64,000 nucleotides of DNA, taken from contig NZ_CP076443.1 of assembly GCF_018866345.1 (NCBI RefSeq), positions 1,387,501 to 1,451,500 of the forward strand, given 5' to 3'. Under the pieces are notes generated by a model. That model was not told the origin of the DNA, ran no database searches, and saw only the letters and a list, made by a program, of their open reading frames with translations. The DNA comes from Gemella sp. zg-570. Lineage in GTDB: Bacteria > Bacillota > Bacilli > Staphylococcales > Gemellaceae. The translations under genes were made by a program, and so were the position numbers. Shown here in pieces: positions 8,380 to 18,427 of this stretch; position 1 is the stretch's first letter, and every line of letters begins with the position of its first letter.

Positions 8380-9363
8380 TTAACTCAATATTTCATTCAC
8401 TTTTTGTTGAACGTGATCATAATCGTATCCCGCTTGGGTTAATCGATGCTTTCTCTCTTGTCCATTACCCCAATGACCGTTGATGACTTCTCTTGCGACC
8501 ACATCAATTGGTTTTAAAGATGGCGTCACGTTTCCACTCACTAGTTCGTTAACTTTAACTTGTACTTGGTTATAATCATATCCTGCATTTGCTAGCGCAG
8601 ATTTGCGCGCATCGCCATTGCCCCATTTCCCATTCAATACTTCTCTAGCGACTTCATCAACAGATTTTAGTATTGGTTTCGCCACCGTTCCTTTTCCAAG
8701 CAATACATTAACCCTTTCTTGCACATGAAATGGATCATACCCAGCAGCACGTAATCGTTGTATTCTGTCATTTCCATTCCCAAACTGTCCGTTGATAACT
8801 TGTCGTGCCACATCATCAAGATTCGTATCGGTTTGTTGAACAGGTGTCGATAACTGCCCACTTAATCGCTTATTCACTTCAGCTGCAATATAGGGGAACT
8901 TACTGCCAAGATACGGTCCTGGACAGTTCGTATTCGCAAACCACTCATGTTTTGTTAGGTTTCCTGTTGTATCTCCTGTATATTCTAATTTATTAATTCC
9001 ATTTCTAGAACATATATCTACACAAAGTTCTATTGTTTTTTCTAATGCTATGTCACTTACATGCCATATCCCTCCATATTCATCGTTTGCTACTTCTATT
9101 GTTATTGCTCTATTATCATTAGCTGCGCTTGATGAACACCAAGAACGGTTTTTTTCCTCAACATACATCCCAACTCTACCATTAGAATCTACTCCGTAAT
9201 TACTACTAGCTTGTCTGCTAGGTGATGCAAATATATTACTACATGTTTCTACTGATAAATTTCCTGCCATATGATGTATTGTGATTGTGTCTATTTTATG
9301 GTTTCTAAGTCCACTGTGATTAGGACTTAAATTTATATAATTTACTAAAGGGCTATTACTCAT
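8380..9363 (-). CDS. Endolysin: N-acetylmuramoyl-L-alanine amidase with three Cpl-7 repeats
   Basis: A 327-residue lysin. Residues 1-165 are an Amidase_2 zinc amidase domain, with the metal-binding TIHHMAG near residue 30 and TKHEWFANTNCPGPYLG near residue 137. Three CW_7 (Cpl-7) cell-wall-binding repeats of about 42 residues follow, each beginning DxVARxVxNGxWGNGxxR and ending GYDxxxVQxKVN. It cuts the amide bond between MurNAc and the stem peptide at lysis. There is no signal peptide, so the holin upstream would release it. The gene looks intact. Confidence 0.93.
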   Translation of the reverse strand: MSNSPLVNYINLSPNHSGLRNHKIDTITIHHMAGNLSVETCSNIFASPSRQASSNYGVDSNGRVGMYVEEKNRSWCSSSAANDNRAITIEVANDEYGGIWHVSDIALEKTIELCVDICSRNGINKLEYTGDTTGNLTKHEWFANTNCPGPYLGSKFPYIAAEVNKRLSGQLSTPVQQTDTNLDDVARQVINGQFGNGNDRIQRLRAAGYDPFHVQERVNVLLGKGTVAKPILKSVDEVAREVLNGKWGNGDARKSALANAGYDYNQVQVKVNELVSGNVTPSLKPIDVVAREVINGHWGNGQERKHRLTQAGYDYDHVQQKVNEILS

Positions 9364-9364
9364 T

Positions 9365-9766
9365 TTATTTTTCCTCTCTTTCTTTTAGTTGACTTAATAT
9401 TGATTTTAGTTTTTCTGGTATAGGTAGTCCCAATTTAGAGGCATTCTCTAGTATTGAAATTCCTTCGTTAGATAGGTAGAAAAATATTACCACTGCTCTT
9501 AATACTCCTACATGACCTAAACTATAAACATCTAGTATGTTAGCTACCCCAACTAGTGAAAATATAATAATTTTTCTAGCTATTCCCTTAAAGCCTACTG
9601 AACTAGATAATTCTTTTTTATCAATTGCACACATTATTCCAGTCACATAGTCTATTACTGAAAATGCTAAAAGTGCATAAATAAGTCCGTCCATACCTCC
9701 TAAAAATGCTCCTAAAACGCCACCTATACTTGAGATTATAAGTTTATAATTTAATAATGTATTCAT
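9365..9766 (-). CDS. Phage holin
   Basis: A 133-residue membrane protein of the toxin-secretion/phage lysis holin family (phage_holin_4). Hydrophobic stretches at about residues 10-45 (IISSIGGVLGAFLGGMDGLIYALLAFSVIDYVTG), 65-85 and 90-108, then a charged tail. The motif FSVIDYVTGIMCA is characteristic. It lies one base upstream of the amidase gene, forming the lysis cassette. Confidence 0.92.
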   Translation of the reverse strand: MNTLLNYKLIISSIGGVLGAFLGGMDGLIYALLAFSVIDYVTGIMCAIDKKELSSSVGFKGIARKIIIFSLVGVANILDVYSLGHVGVLRAVVIFFYLSNEGISILENASKLGLPIPEKLKSILSQLKEREEK

Positions 9767-9767
9767 A

Positions 9768-11126
9768 TTATTTACCTCCCGTTAAATAATATGTAATTTT
9801 CATTGTTTTATCCGCCGTTTTTTCTACTGTCTTCGATAAATTATTTATTGTTGCTGCGTAAGGTGTTATTAGGTATAATATTTTTCTTAAGTATTTATCC
9901 CCGTAGTTTTCTCCGTTCGCAAAATACCCTAGTAAAAATGGTCCATAGCCTAATGGAATGCATTCTATTGTTGATAAATCGCTTTGTGCTATTTCTGTAA
10001 CTTTATCATTTTTATCAATAGTAAAATTAGTCCCTATTATCATATCTCCTAATATATACATTCCACATCCTGTTGTATGTCTTGATACTGATCCTGTTTT
10101 TAGAGTAAACTTAGGTTCTATTTTAGTTACATCTACTGGGTTATTTATCGCAAACTTCACAACATATTTTTCATCTGTACTAACTGCATACACATATCCT
10201 CCTCTCAATACAGATTTAATAGTTCTATAATAATCATAGTCTAATGAGTGTGCGCCTATATTTTCTATTTTCACATTTTCTAATGTGAATTCAGTTTCTT
10301 CTATAGAATTATTAACTTTATTTATTTTTAACTTAGTTACATTGGTATTACCTCCGCTAGTACTAGTTTTCAATAAATAATAATTCTCTTCGTCCACATA
10401 AATACACACTCCATATGTTCCGTAAGATTTCTTATACTTTATCTTTGTTTCTGTTATATTCTTCTCAGCTAAAAATGATAATGAATCATTTAATCTAAAA
10501 TTAAGCAGTGGTTCTCTTGATTTTATTATTCTAAGATGATCACTTTCAGGAACTATTGATACTATATAATTTTCTTCGAAGTTAGCTTCTACTGCATTGA
10601 CATATTTTTTCTTCATCTCAGTATCTGTATCCTTAATAAGATATTTATCTTCACCTAGTTTTATACGGTTTGTTTTACCATCACTCTTTGTTCCAAAATA
10701 ACCACCTCCCGCTTTGGCATTAGTTAAACAAACACTCGATATTTTACCATTTGCTTTTGATGTTCCAAAATCCCAAACAAATTTATAACCATTTGACGTT
10801 GCTTTCGATTCTTGCTTATTAAAACTACCTTGCAGTGGATTTTCCTGAACTCCTTCTACTTGTCCTGCATATCCAATACATTCATTACTTGTACTTACAA
10901 AGCTAGTATTTTTATCTTCTATTATTTTATCTTTAAATAACAAGATTCCTCCTACTATCTTTTCAACTATTGGATAAAATGTATCTTTATTAATATTTGT
11001 AAGTAGCCCATTGGGATTTAATGTTAGAATCTTTTCTAAAACATCTGTTACGAGGTTATCATCTTTTAAAACCTCTTTCTTTTTTGTTTTAACATCGGTT
11101 AATTCTATTATTGTCTTACCTTTCAT
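9768..11126 (-). CDS. Tail-associated protein, possibly fibre or receptor binding
   Basis: A 452-residue protein without a domain I can name. The N-terminus is lysine-rich (IELTDVKTKKKEVLKDDNLVTDVLEKILTLNPNG), a pattern seen in tail fibre proteins that start with an attachment segment. The remainder is rich in beta-forming residues, glycine and asparagine. Its place between the minor tail protein (11-bp overlap) and the holin is where receptor-binding proteins of siphoviruses lie. Function is inferred from position. Confidence 0.6.
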   Translation of the reverse strand: MKGKTIIELTDVKTKKKEVLKDDNLVTDVLEKILTLNPNGLLTNINKDTFYPIVEKIVGGILLFKDKIIEDKNTSFVSTSNECIGYAGQVEGVQENPLQGSFNKQESKATSNGYKFVWDFGTSKANGKISSVCLTNAKAGGGYFGTKSDGKTNRIKLGEDKYLIKDTDTEMKKKYVNAVEANFEENYIVSIVPESDHLRIIKSREPLLNFRLNDSLSFLAEKNITETKIKYKKSYGTYGVCIYVDEENYYLLKTSTSGGNTNVTKLKINKVNNSIEETEFTLENVKIENIGAHSLDYDYYRTIKSVLRGGYVYAVSTDEKYVVKFAINNPVDVTKIEPKFTLKTGSVSRHTTGCGMYILGDMIIGTNFTIDKNDKVTEIAQSDLSTIECIPLGYGPFLLGYFANGENYGDKYLRKILYLITPYAATINNLSKTVEKTADKTMKITYYLTGGK

Positions 11127-12912
11127 TTTTATCCTCCACTTCTACATTATCGGTTATATTTCCAAATACGAATTTTCGTTTTAGATCATTTTTTATAATC
11201 ACATCACTAAATTCATATTTAGGAACATCATAAGTTTCAACATCTATACTACCTTCACTTAAATCCACTTGTTTTCTATGTGATAGTTTTAATTTACTTA
11301 AGTTCTCATTTACTTTTATTTTACCGTCCCAAGGTACATCTCCTCCTAAAGCACTACCTATGATCGCAGCACTTATTCCCTCTATTGGAATAACTAGACT
11401 ACCTTTTTCTAACTCGAAATCCACAGTAAATCTGTTAATCACTTTTTCTTTTAAGTTTATTAGTGGGTAGAATAACGTAACCATTTGACTTCCTACTTTA
11501 GCTATAAACTTTGGTACGTGATTTTTTATTGTAAGTTCATTTAATGAGTATATGATATTAAGCTTTTGATCCTCCTCGACTTCTCTAATCAAAGTTAGTT
11601 TCTTCTCTTCTTTTTCATCTTTTAAGGTAACAGTCTCTTCAATATGTTTTTTTAAACTTTTAACATCAAATAACACAGTAGCGATAAAAAAAGCATCAGT
11701 TTCTTTACTTGATGCAAATTCTATATCAATTATTGTTTGTGAATTCTGTCCTATTTTTATTTCAGTTCCATTAACATAAGCATTCACCTTTACTCTGTCA
11801 GACTCAATTGTTTGTAATATACCTTGAATATTCTTATCTTGTTTACTCTTACCTTTAGATAGTAATGCATTTTTACCTACACTCTTAATTCTATATTTTC
11901 CATGAATTTTATACTCAATTGATGTAACTATAGTATGATAACTTTCAACTCCAACCTTAAAAGTAATCTTGTCTCCAACTTCAAAAGCTGGATTACTTAC
12001 GACTACACTATCTAATGGAGTATAATCAAATGTAGCTACCTCTTCTAAAATTGCTTTACACATCCTTACTCGTTTTTCAGGAAGTCCTAACTGCATCAGA
12101 GGATTAACACCAATATTCATAGTTAAAGCATTGTCATTTTCTTTTGAATAATACTCTGATATTTTTGTTTTAAGATTTGTACTTTGTACTGCAGTATATC
12201 TAGTTGTAAAATCTGAAATACTTAATTCATACCTATCTATTTCTTTTATTTCATAATTTGAGTTCGTATTAAATCTTTTTAATATTAACTTCCCAAAACG
12301 ATCTATAGTCGCAAAACTTGCAGTAGTTGCACTAATATAGTGAATTAAATCACGATACGTTTCTATATCATGCTCGGCATAAATCCCAACTCTTTCTACT
12401 CCATTTGGTAATTTTTCAATTTCTTCTTTGCTTATTCCAAGTTCTACACTGCACTTCTTACAAGAGAATTCTAGAAGTTCATAAATAGTCCCAGATGTTT
12501 CTTTAAAACTCAGAGTTTTATTAAACTTAACCATAAAGTCATAACCTTTAATTTCAACAAATTTCTTCGTTCTATTAGCTTCAGTTGTTTCAAATATTCC
12601 AAGTGGTATTTTTTCAATTTCATTATTTTCCAAGACTAAGTTGAAATATAGTTTTATAATGCTTCCGTCTAATGTTATTTCTCTTAGTTCATCAAGTTTC
12701 AAGGTAATACCCATCTCCGCAGCGTAAACAGAACCTAGTTCTATTTCATTACTTCCTGAACATGAATTACTTATATAGCAACTATCTTTAAGGATGTGTT
12801 TATCATCAAATTTTATTATTTTTCCAGTTTTTAATACTACCTCTCCTGTCCAAAAATACTTTCTACTTTTATTTTTTATCGTTTTATTGAAGTTAACACT
12901 TGTCTGATACAT
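11116..12912 (-). CDS. Minor tail protein (tail tip, Gp37-like)
   Basis: A 598-residue protein starting MYQTSVNFNKTIKNKSRKYFWTG, with later segments (IKGYDFMVKFNKTLSF; DLIHYISATTASFATIDRFGKLILKRF) like those of siphoviral tail-tip proteins (ReqiPepy6 Gp37-like/Tal N-terminus). No endopeptidase motif is obvious. It follows the tape measure and distal tail genes, the usual order for a tail-tip hub. Confidence 0.72.
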   Translation of the reverse strand: MYQTSVNFNKTIKNKSRKYFWTGEVVLKTGKIIKFDDKHILKDSCYISNSCSGSNEIELGSVYAAEMGITLKLDELREITLDGSIIKLYFNLVLENNEIEKIPLGIFETTEANRTKKFVEIKGYDFMVKFNKTLSFKETSGTIYELLEFSCKKCSVELGISKEEIEKLPNGVERVGIYAEHDIETYRDLIHYISATTASFATIDRFGKLILKRFNTNSNYEIKEIDRYELSISDFTTRYTAVQSTNLKTKISEYYSKENDNALTMNIGVNPLMQLGLPEKRVRMCKAILEEVATFDYTPLDSVVVSNPAFEVGDKITFKVGVESYHTIVTSIEYKIHGKYRIKSVGKNALLSKGKSKQDKNIQGILQTIESDRVKVNAYVNGTEIKIGQNSQTIIDIEFASSKETDAFFIATVLFDVKSLKKHIEETVTLKDEKEEKKLTLIREVEEDQKLNIIYSLNELTIKNHVPKFIAKVGSQMVTLFYPLINLKEKVINRFTVDFELEKGSLVIPIEGISAAIIGSALGGDVPWDGKIKVNENLSKLKLSHRKQVDLSEGSIDVETYDVPKYEFSDVIIKNDLKRKFVFGNITDNVEVEDKNER

Positions 12913-13272
12913 CTAGTATTCCTCCAATTTAAAACTAACACCCCAAATTCCAAGACTACCGTTTTTATTTAAAAGACTAACCTTAAAATTTGTACAATAA
13001 GTATTTATTTCTTTTTCTTCTAATGAATAAGGATCGAAATATTTAACTGGTATTGTAGTTTGTTTTAACATTTTTGATAACTTTAAAAGATACCGGCTTG
13101 TTAGAGTTAGTTTCAAAGATATAGATATCACACTTTCCCTTACAATGTCTCTATGTGTTATTCCTGCTTCGGTAACTCCGCTACTACTACCTTCTATATC
13201 TCTAAACTCAAAGTCTATCTCATTAGGAGTTGGTATTGTTTCATTATTAATTTTTATATATGATTTTTTCAT
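12913..13272 (-). CDS. Distal tail or tail-completion protein
   Basis: A 119-residue protein with the start YIKINNETIPTPNEIDFEFRDIEGSSSG, similar to short tail proteins (DUF6711-like) that sit between tape measure and tail-tip genes. It begins one base after the tape measure stop and abuts the tail-tip gene. The function is inferred from size and position. Confidence 0.6.
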   Translation of the reverse strand: MKKSYIKINNETIPTPNEIDFEFRDIEGSSSGVTEAGITHRDIVRESVISISLKLTLTSRYLLKLSKMLKQTTIPVKYFDPYSLEEKEINTYCTNFKVSLLNKNGSLGIWGVSFKLEEY

Positions 13273-13273
13273 A

Positions 13274-16014
13274 TTACCTTCCTCCTGATTTTATAATTTG
13301 TCTGTTTTGTGCATTTATTATTATTTCATCAAGTAATGTTGCACCTAAGTAAACTGGGATAACTATATCACCAGTTGTCTCGTGTGGTATATTTATAGCT
13401 TGAATTAATTTGTTTAAATCATCACTACTTATACCTGATGTTGCATTCACTCTTGGAAGTGTGAATCCTTTTAAAGCTGGATTTATCACCAAATCATTTG
13501 ATAACTTAGATACCGAGTTTTTCAAAAGACTTCTACTACTATCTAAACCTTTAGACAATCCTTTTATAAAGTCTGGCATCCAATCCTCATAATCTGTAAG
13601 TGGCCCTACTTCTGGCACACTAAAGTGTAGATAACTCCAAATGGTATCAGCTACTCCTTTTACTGCGTCTACTACTGCACTAATTTTATTTTTTATACCT
13701 TGTACTAACCCTGAAATTAAATCACTCCCCCAAGAATAAGCTGAGTTTACAAGATTAGAAATTGTTGAATAAATATTATTCCAGATATTTGAAACTGTGT
13801 TAAAAATAGCATCTAAAATATTACTTATAACATTCTTTATATTATTCCAAGAGGTGCTTATAAAATCACTAATTGCTTGTACTATCGTATTTATAGAATT
13901 ACTAATATTTTGCCATATAGTAGATAAGAAATCTTTTATACTATTCCAAATTGTACTTGTAGTTTGGAATACAAAATCCCAGTAACTTGTAATGATATTT
14001 TTTATTACATCAAGAACTGTTTGGAAAATTGTTTTTATTACTTCCCAAGTTGTTGATAAGAAATTTTTTATACTCTCCCACGCGGTTGTGAAGATAGTTT
14101 GAATAGCCGTAAAGGTAGTTGTAAAATATGTTTTGATATTCTCCCAAACTGTAGTCACTACTAAGGTTATACTTTGCCAAAGTTCTGTAAAATAAGTTTT
14201 AACACCCTCCCAAGCAGTTGTAAATATAAGACTAATAGCTGTGAGTGTTGTTGAAAAATAATTTTTAATAACTTCCCACACAACGGTTATAGTAGTACTA
14301 ATAGCCGTCCATGTTTCTGAAAAGTAAGTTTTTATCCCTTCCCAAAGATTTATAAAAAAGTCTTTTATTTCACTCCAATGATCTTTTAAATAACTACCTA
14401 TAGATATCAATGTTACAACCGCAGCTATTATAGCGAGCATTTGTACTATCGCACCAGATAAACCAGCCATTACACCACTCATCGCACTAAAAGCACCAGA
14501 AATTGTTGCAACACCCGTTATTAAATTTCCTATAGAACCAATGACTGTACCGATTATTACTAAAAGTGGACCTATCGTAGCTACTATAAGCCCAATTATT
14601 ACGACTATCTGTTTAGCTGTTGGACTTAAACTATTCAACCAAGTTGCTATACCTCCAAAAACTGTAGCGATCCCTTGTAAAATTGGACCTAAAACATCAG
14701 AAATTGTTTCTCCTAAACTACCTAATGCTAGCTTAGCGTTATTACTAGCTACTTTAAATTTATCTATACCATCCTCTGTTCCTTCAAATGTTTTGTCTAC
14801 AACATCCTCGTACTCAGACATACTTTTTGATAAATCATCTATAGAAAATCTACCTTCTCTTATAGCCCTAGTCATCTCTGCAGCACCTTTAGTTCCGAAA
14901 ATCTTAGTCGCAATCGTTAGTGCTTCAGTTTCACTCCCTGCATTTTTTATCGATTCAATTGTTTTCTTAAGGGCTTCATCCATATAGAAAGTCCATCTTT
15001 AGTGTAGGCTGCGACTGCCTTTCTAAAACCTCTTAACGCTTGATCTGCATTTACACCATTTGCTTCAAATTGTGCAAGTAAGTTAATACTCTGACCTAGA
15101 TTTAACCCCATTTCTTTTAGGATTGCTCCATGTTGCTGAACTCCGTTCATAAGAGTATCAACACTTATTCCTGTATCTTGTGCTTTTTGTGTTATTAATC
15201 CTAACACATTGGCAGTTTCCTTAGCGTCAATACCCCACTGAAGCATTATTTTATTTGTCATTCCTATAGCGGTATTTAGGTCTGTTTCATTTATCTCTGC
15301 GAACTTAAGAAATAAAGTAGATAGTTCTTGAAGCTCATCACCAGTGACTTTAAACCTAGTGTTAACCTCTCCCACCGCAACACCTACATCACTCATACTA
15401 ACAGGTAAACTTTTAAAAATATTATCCGCAACATTTTTTAACCCCTCAAAACTTTCTCCAGTTGCTCCAGTTTTTTTGATAATCGTATCATATCCTTCAT
15501 CAATTTCACGAAAGGCTAATGTTGCTGCAGCTCCAACTGCTACAATTGGTGCTGTCACATTTTTTGATAGATTTGTGCCTACTGAAGATATCTTCTCTCC
15601 AGTCTCTTTGAATTTACCTCCAACTTCTTTAAGTGTAGCTTGCATCGAACTATTAGTGTGTTTTAATTTTTCTGTGAATTTATCTAGTTCTTGTTCAGTC
15701 GCAATAATTTCTCTTTTTAATGCGTCAAATTGCTTTTCTGAAATATCTCCATTTGCGAGTGCAGTTTTAGCTTGTTCCTCAGCGAGCCTTAATGTTTCTA
15801 GTTTTTTCTTATTTTCTTCTATGGCTGTATTTAAGAGTTCTTGTTTTTGAGTAAGTAATTCGGTATTATGTGGATCAAGTTTCAATAGTCTTTCAACATC
15901 TTTAAGTTCTCTTTGAGTTTGCTTAATCTTACCTTCAACTTCACTTAATGCTTGTTTTAATTTAAGAGTATCTCCTCCGATTTCTACAGTAATACCTGCT
16001 ATTCTACTTGCCAT
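13274..16014 (-). pseudogene. Tail tape measure protein, frameshifted
   Basis: Two overlapping frames make one gene. The first (355 residues) starts MASRIAGITVEIGGDTLKLKQALSEVEGKIKQTQRELKDVERLL, the standard N-terminus of this family, and runs to AAYTKDGLS. The second (569 residues) resumes at MDEALKKTIESIKNAGS. The break lies near 14,983, where the minus strand reads TCTATATGGATG; removing one AT gives TCTATGGATG and a continuous frame of about 912 residues. The central part has membrane-like helices (about residues 450-550) and a W-I-rich helical repeat (NLWEGIKTYFSETW and similar). Tail length control would be lost. Confidence 0.9.
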
Positions 16015-16057
16015 ACAATCACCTCCTAAAAATTATCCATATCTTCTTGTGTCGCTA

Positions 16058-16220
16058 TTACTTTATAGTTATAACTATCATTTTTTTTTCAATGTACATA
16101 TCATTTACTAACCCTATTGTTAACTCAGATAAATCATTCATTGAAAGTCCTAATTCAACTGAACGCAGTAAAAAAAGAGCGGTATTTAACGTCCGCTCAG
16201 TTTCTTTTGCTTTTTTTTAG
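16058..16220 (-). pseudogene. Tail assembly chaperone, frameshifted extension (gpT-like), broken
   Basis: A -1 shift on the A8 run at 16,211-16,218 (TCT AAA AAA AAG) would continue the upstream chaperone as AKETERTLNTALFLLRSVELGLSMNDLSELTIG, the classical gpG-gpGT arrangement. The extension ends early at 16,058. Adding one A to the A9 run at 16,081-16,089 would instead give NDSYNYKVIATQEDMDNF and a stop at 16,026, which fits family C-termini. The lost base disables the last 18 or so residues, unless it is a sequencing error. Confidence 0.65.
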
Positions 16221-16551
16221 ATGTACTCATATTTTTAACATTTATACCCCATAATTTTATTAAGTCTGGTAGAAGTTTATATACAGATAAAGTATCAAAC
16301 TGTTCTAACCATTCACCTACATCATTTGAGATTTTATCATCTGCATGGTAAGCCATAATATATGCGATATTTTCAAATATTTCTAAACTCTCAATATCGA
16401 TATTTCCTTTATTCTTATTAATCTTATCTAATATAAGCAAATCTTTATAAATATCACGACTAAACTTCATTCTGTAAAGTCTAGGTATCGCTGCTGACGC
16501 TTTAAATGTTACAACTTTTCCATCTACATTTATATCTTTAATAACTCCCAT
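16186..16551 (-). CDS. Tail assembly chaperone (gpG-like)
   Basis: A 121-residue protein (MGVIKDINVDGKVVTFKASAAIPRLYRMKFSRDIYKDLLIL) matching the N-terminal domain of siphoviral tail assembly chaperones. It lies between the tail tube and tape measure genes. The C-terminal STSKKKQKK is encoded across a slippery A run that allows a -1 shift to the longer form. The chaperone keeps the tape measure protein soluble until the tube forms around it. Confidence 0.82.
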   Translation of the reverse strand: MGVIKDINVDGKVVTFKASAAIPRLYRMKFSRDIYKDLLILDKINKNKGNIDIESLEIFENIAYIMAYHADDKISNDVGEWLEQFDTLSVYKLLPDLIKLWGINVKNMSTSKKKQKKLSGR

Positions 16552-17114
16552 TACATTTCTCCTTCATGTGTTGGCATATACACTGTTTGATACCAATTCT
16601 TATATGTTTCTTCTGTTGTCTCTTTACCAGTTTTACTCTTCACAAGTCCTTATTTGATAGGTCTTGCTTTTATTGAAAGTGTTTCTGTTTGTACTTCTCT
16701 TGATTCCTCATTTGTTTGACCTTCAATTTTTGGGCGACCTGCTGAACAATTATAAAGTACATGACGTATTTTTTTCTGATCTCCATCAAATTCAAAAAGT
16801 AGTGCAAAGTTCTTTGTTTCTGATCCTGAATCTTCAACTAGAACTTTATTCTTATCTTCTTTTTCTTGAAGAATATCCTTTCTGAAACTTTCTGGAATCA
16901 TTGCAATCTCAAGATCACCGTCATATCCCATATTGTTATTGATTGTGTAATATGATCCTCCATCTGCATAGAAACTTTCTGGTTCTCCATTAGGTTCTAA
17001 ACTAATTTTTACAGCACCTGGAATTGGTACTGGTTTTTCATAAGTTGTTGTATCACCTTCAGTTAATTTTGCATAGTGAACATGAGACAAATTAAATTTT
17101 ACTTTATTTTCCAT
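16551..17114 (-). pseudogene. Major tail (tube) protein, interrupted by an in-frame TAA
   Basis: The visible product is 154 residues (MENKVKFNLSHVHYAKLTEG...SIKARPIK, stop at 16,650), typical for a phi13-type major tail protein. After the TAA the same frame continues GLVKSKTGKETTEETYKN and on to a stop at 16,551 that overlaps the next start codon by one base. A tail of this type (KxxTGxxTTxExYxxW) is common at the end of this family, so the gene probably lost about 35 residues by a nonsense mutation. The truncated tube protein might still fold, but its function is doubtful. Confidence 0.72.
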
Positions 17115-17116
17115 AC

Positions 17117-17434
17117 TTAAACCTCCATTTTATAAATTGTTTCATACATTTCTTCACTCGGTATCCATACCTCGTCTTTTGTATAGATTAAAGAATAAGT
17201 TTGTAAAAGATCTTCTATCTTTTTTTCTAATTTAAAATCTTTTTTCTCTGTATATATTTCTATAATTAAATTTTTTACACTATAATATAATTTTCCATCT
17301 GCTTTAAAAGTATTTTCACCGTCATAATAATATATAAGAAATGGTAATCTTGGAGCACTTCCTTCTTTAAAATGACTATAAACAAATGGAATTTCTAGCT
17401 TATATAACATTTCACATACTTCATTTTTATTCAC
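17117..17434 (-). CDS. Tail terminator-like protein
   Basis: A 105-residue protein (LEIPFVYSHFKEGSAPRLPFLIYYYDGENTFKADGK) of the type annotated as minor capsid or tail-completion protein between HK97 gp10-like and tail tube genes. The pattern PFLIYY...NFxADxK is shared by these proteins. It overlaps the upstream gene by four bases. Confidence 0.7.
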   Translation of the reverse strand: MNKNEVCEMLYKLEIPFVYSHFKEGSAPRLPFLIYYYDGENTFKADGKLYYSVKNLIIEIYTEKKDFKLEKKIEDLLQTYSLIYTKDEVWIPSEEMYETIYKMEV

Positions 17435-17808
17435 GATAAATCCCTCTTTATTCTTTCTAATACTTTTTCGCTAATATCTCTTGTTGCTGGCTCTATATGT
17501 GGAATTGCTTTAGTACGCCCTCCATTTTTCTTCGCATGTCCAAATTCAAGTAAATGTGCTAATTGATATCTATTTTTTGAATGAACTACTGTTTGTATAG
17601 AGTGTGCTGTTTCTCTTTCTTTTGTCACTTTCCAACTTTTTTCGTAATCTCCACTTTTTTTAGGTGATCCTTCTTTTATTTTATCTCTAACTTCATTACT
17701 CACTTCAACTACTGCACCTTTTAAACTTTCCTCAGTTAGCTTAGAATATTCCTTTAAGCCTTTTGTTATCTCCGCAGCAAGTGAATCAATAGTTGTCCTC
17801 TTAGTCAT
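17431..17808 (-). CDS. HK97 gp10-like neck/tail-completion protein
   Basis: A 125-residue protein with the family signature: EVSNEVRDKIKEGSPKKSGDYEKSWKV followed by HLLEFGHAKKNGGRTKAIPHIEPA. These proteins join head to tail. The gene overlaps the neighbours on both sides by a few bases and looks intact. Confidence 0.88.
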   Translation of the reverse strand: MTKRTTIDSLAAEITKGLKEYSKLTEESLKGAVVEVSNEVRDKIKEGSPKKSGDYEKSWKVTKERETAHSIQTVVHSKNRYQLAHLLEFGHAKKNGGRTKAIPHIEPATRDISEKVLERIKRDLS

Positions 17809-18133
17809 AGCTATTAACTCCCTTAACTCTTAAAAACTTTTTATCTTTACTGAACACATCTACTTCTAATATGTCAAAAAACTTATTGTTATACTTTATT
17901 CTATATTCTAACGTATTAAGTTCTTTTAATTCCAACATTTTTCTAACTACAAAAGAGATTACTTCTGAACTCCTATTAACACTATGTCTTTCTACCTCAC
18001 TTGAAGTTACCAATTTTAAATTAGACCAACAAGTAAAAAAATCACTCCATGTTTCTAATTGTTGATGCAATTCATCAAATTCTAAAACTACCTTTTGAAA
18101 AGTAATTCTAGTATCCAGTTCTACAATATCCAT
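17801..18133 (-). CDS. Head closure/head-tail adaptor protein
   Basis: A 110-residue protein (LDTRITFQKVVLEFDELHQQLETWSDFFTCWSNLKLVTSSE) that matches SPP1 gp16-type head closure proteins, which start with DTRITFQK and contain a WxxxxxxWxxL pattern. It lies between the connector and gp10-like genes. Confidence 0.85.
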   Translation of the reverse strand: MDIVELDTRITFQKVVLEFDELHQQLETWSDFFTCWSNLKLVTSSEVERHSVNRSSEVISFVVRKMLELKELNTLEYRIKYNNKFFDILEVDVFSKDKKFLRVKGVNSYD

Positions 18134-18134
18134 C

Positions 18135-18419
18135 TTAAAACTCCTCTTTTCTATGATTAAATAATAACGCTCTAAGTATTAGTGTTAATTCTCTAAAATC
18201 AGCATTTTCCCTATGTTCATAAAGATAAGCAACAGTATATAATATCGGTATTTTAAATTCATCAAAATCATGCTCATCACCTAACTCTGAAAAACTACTC
18301 ACCCTTAGTATTCCTAAACATAATTTTTTAGCTGTAAACAAAAGTGATGAGATTAACTCATCATCTTCTGTTGTATCAACTCTCAAATAGTTTTTAACTT
18401 GTTCAAGTTTTAGTTCCAT
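18135..18419 (-). CDS. Head-tail connector protein (gp6-like)
   Basis: A 94-residue protein starting MELKLEQVKNYLRVDTTEDDELISSLLFTAKKLC, a strong match to HK97 gp6-like connectors (KxYLRVDxxxDDxLI). It follows the capsid gene and forms the ring that joins the portal to the tail. Confidence 0.9.
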   Translation of the reverse strand: MELKLEQVKNYLRVDTTEDDELISSLLFTAKKLCLGILRVSSFSELGDEHDFDEFKIPILYTVAYLYEHRENADFRELTLILRALLFNHRKEEF

Positions 18420-18427
18420 AGTTTATA

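Noticed and set aside
13850-14350. Tandem W-I-rich segments as a DNA repeat array.
   Set aside because: The similarity is at protein level (helical repeat of a tape measure protein), with divergent DNA.
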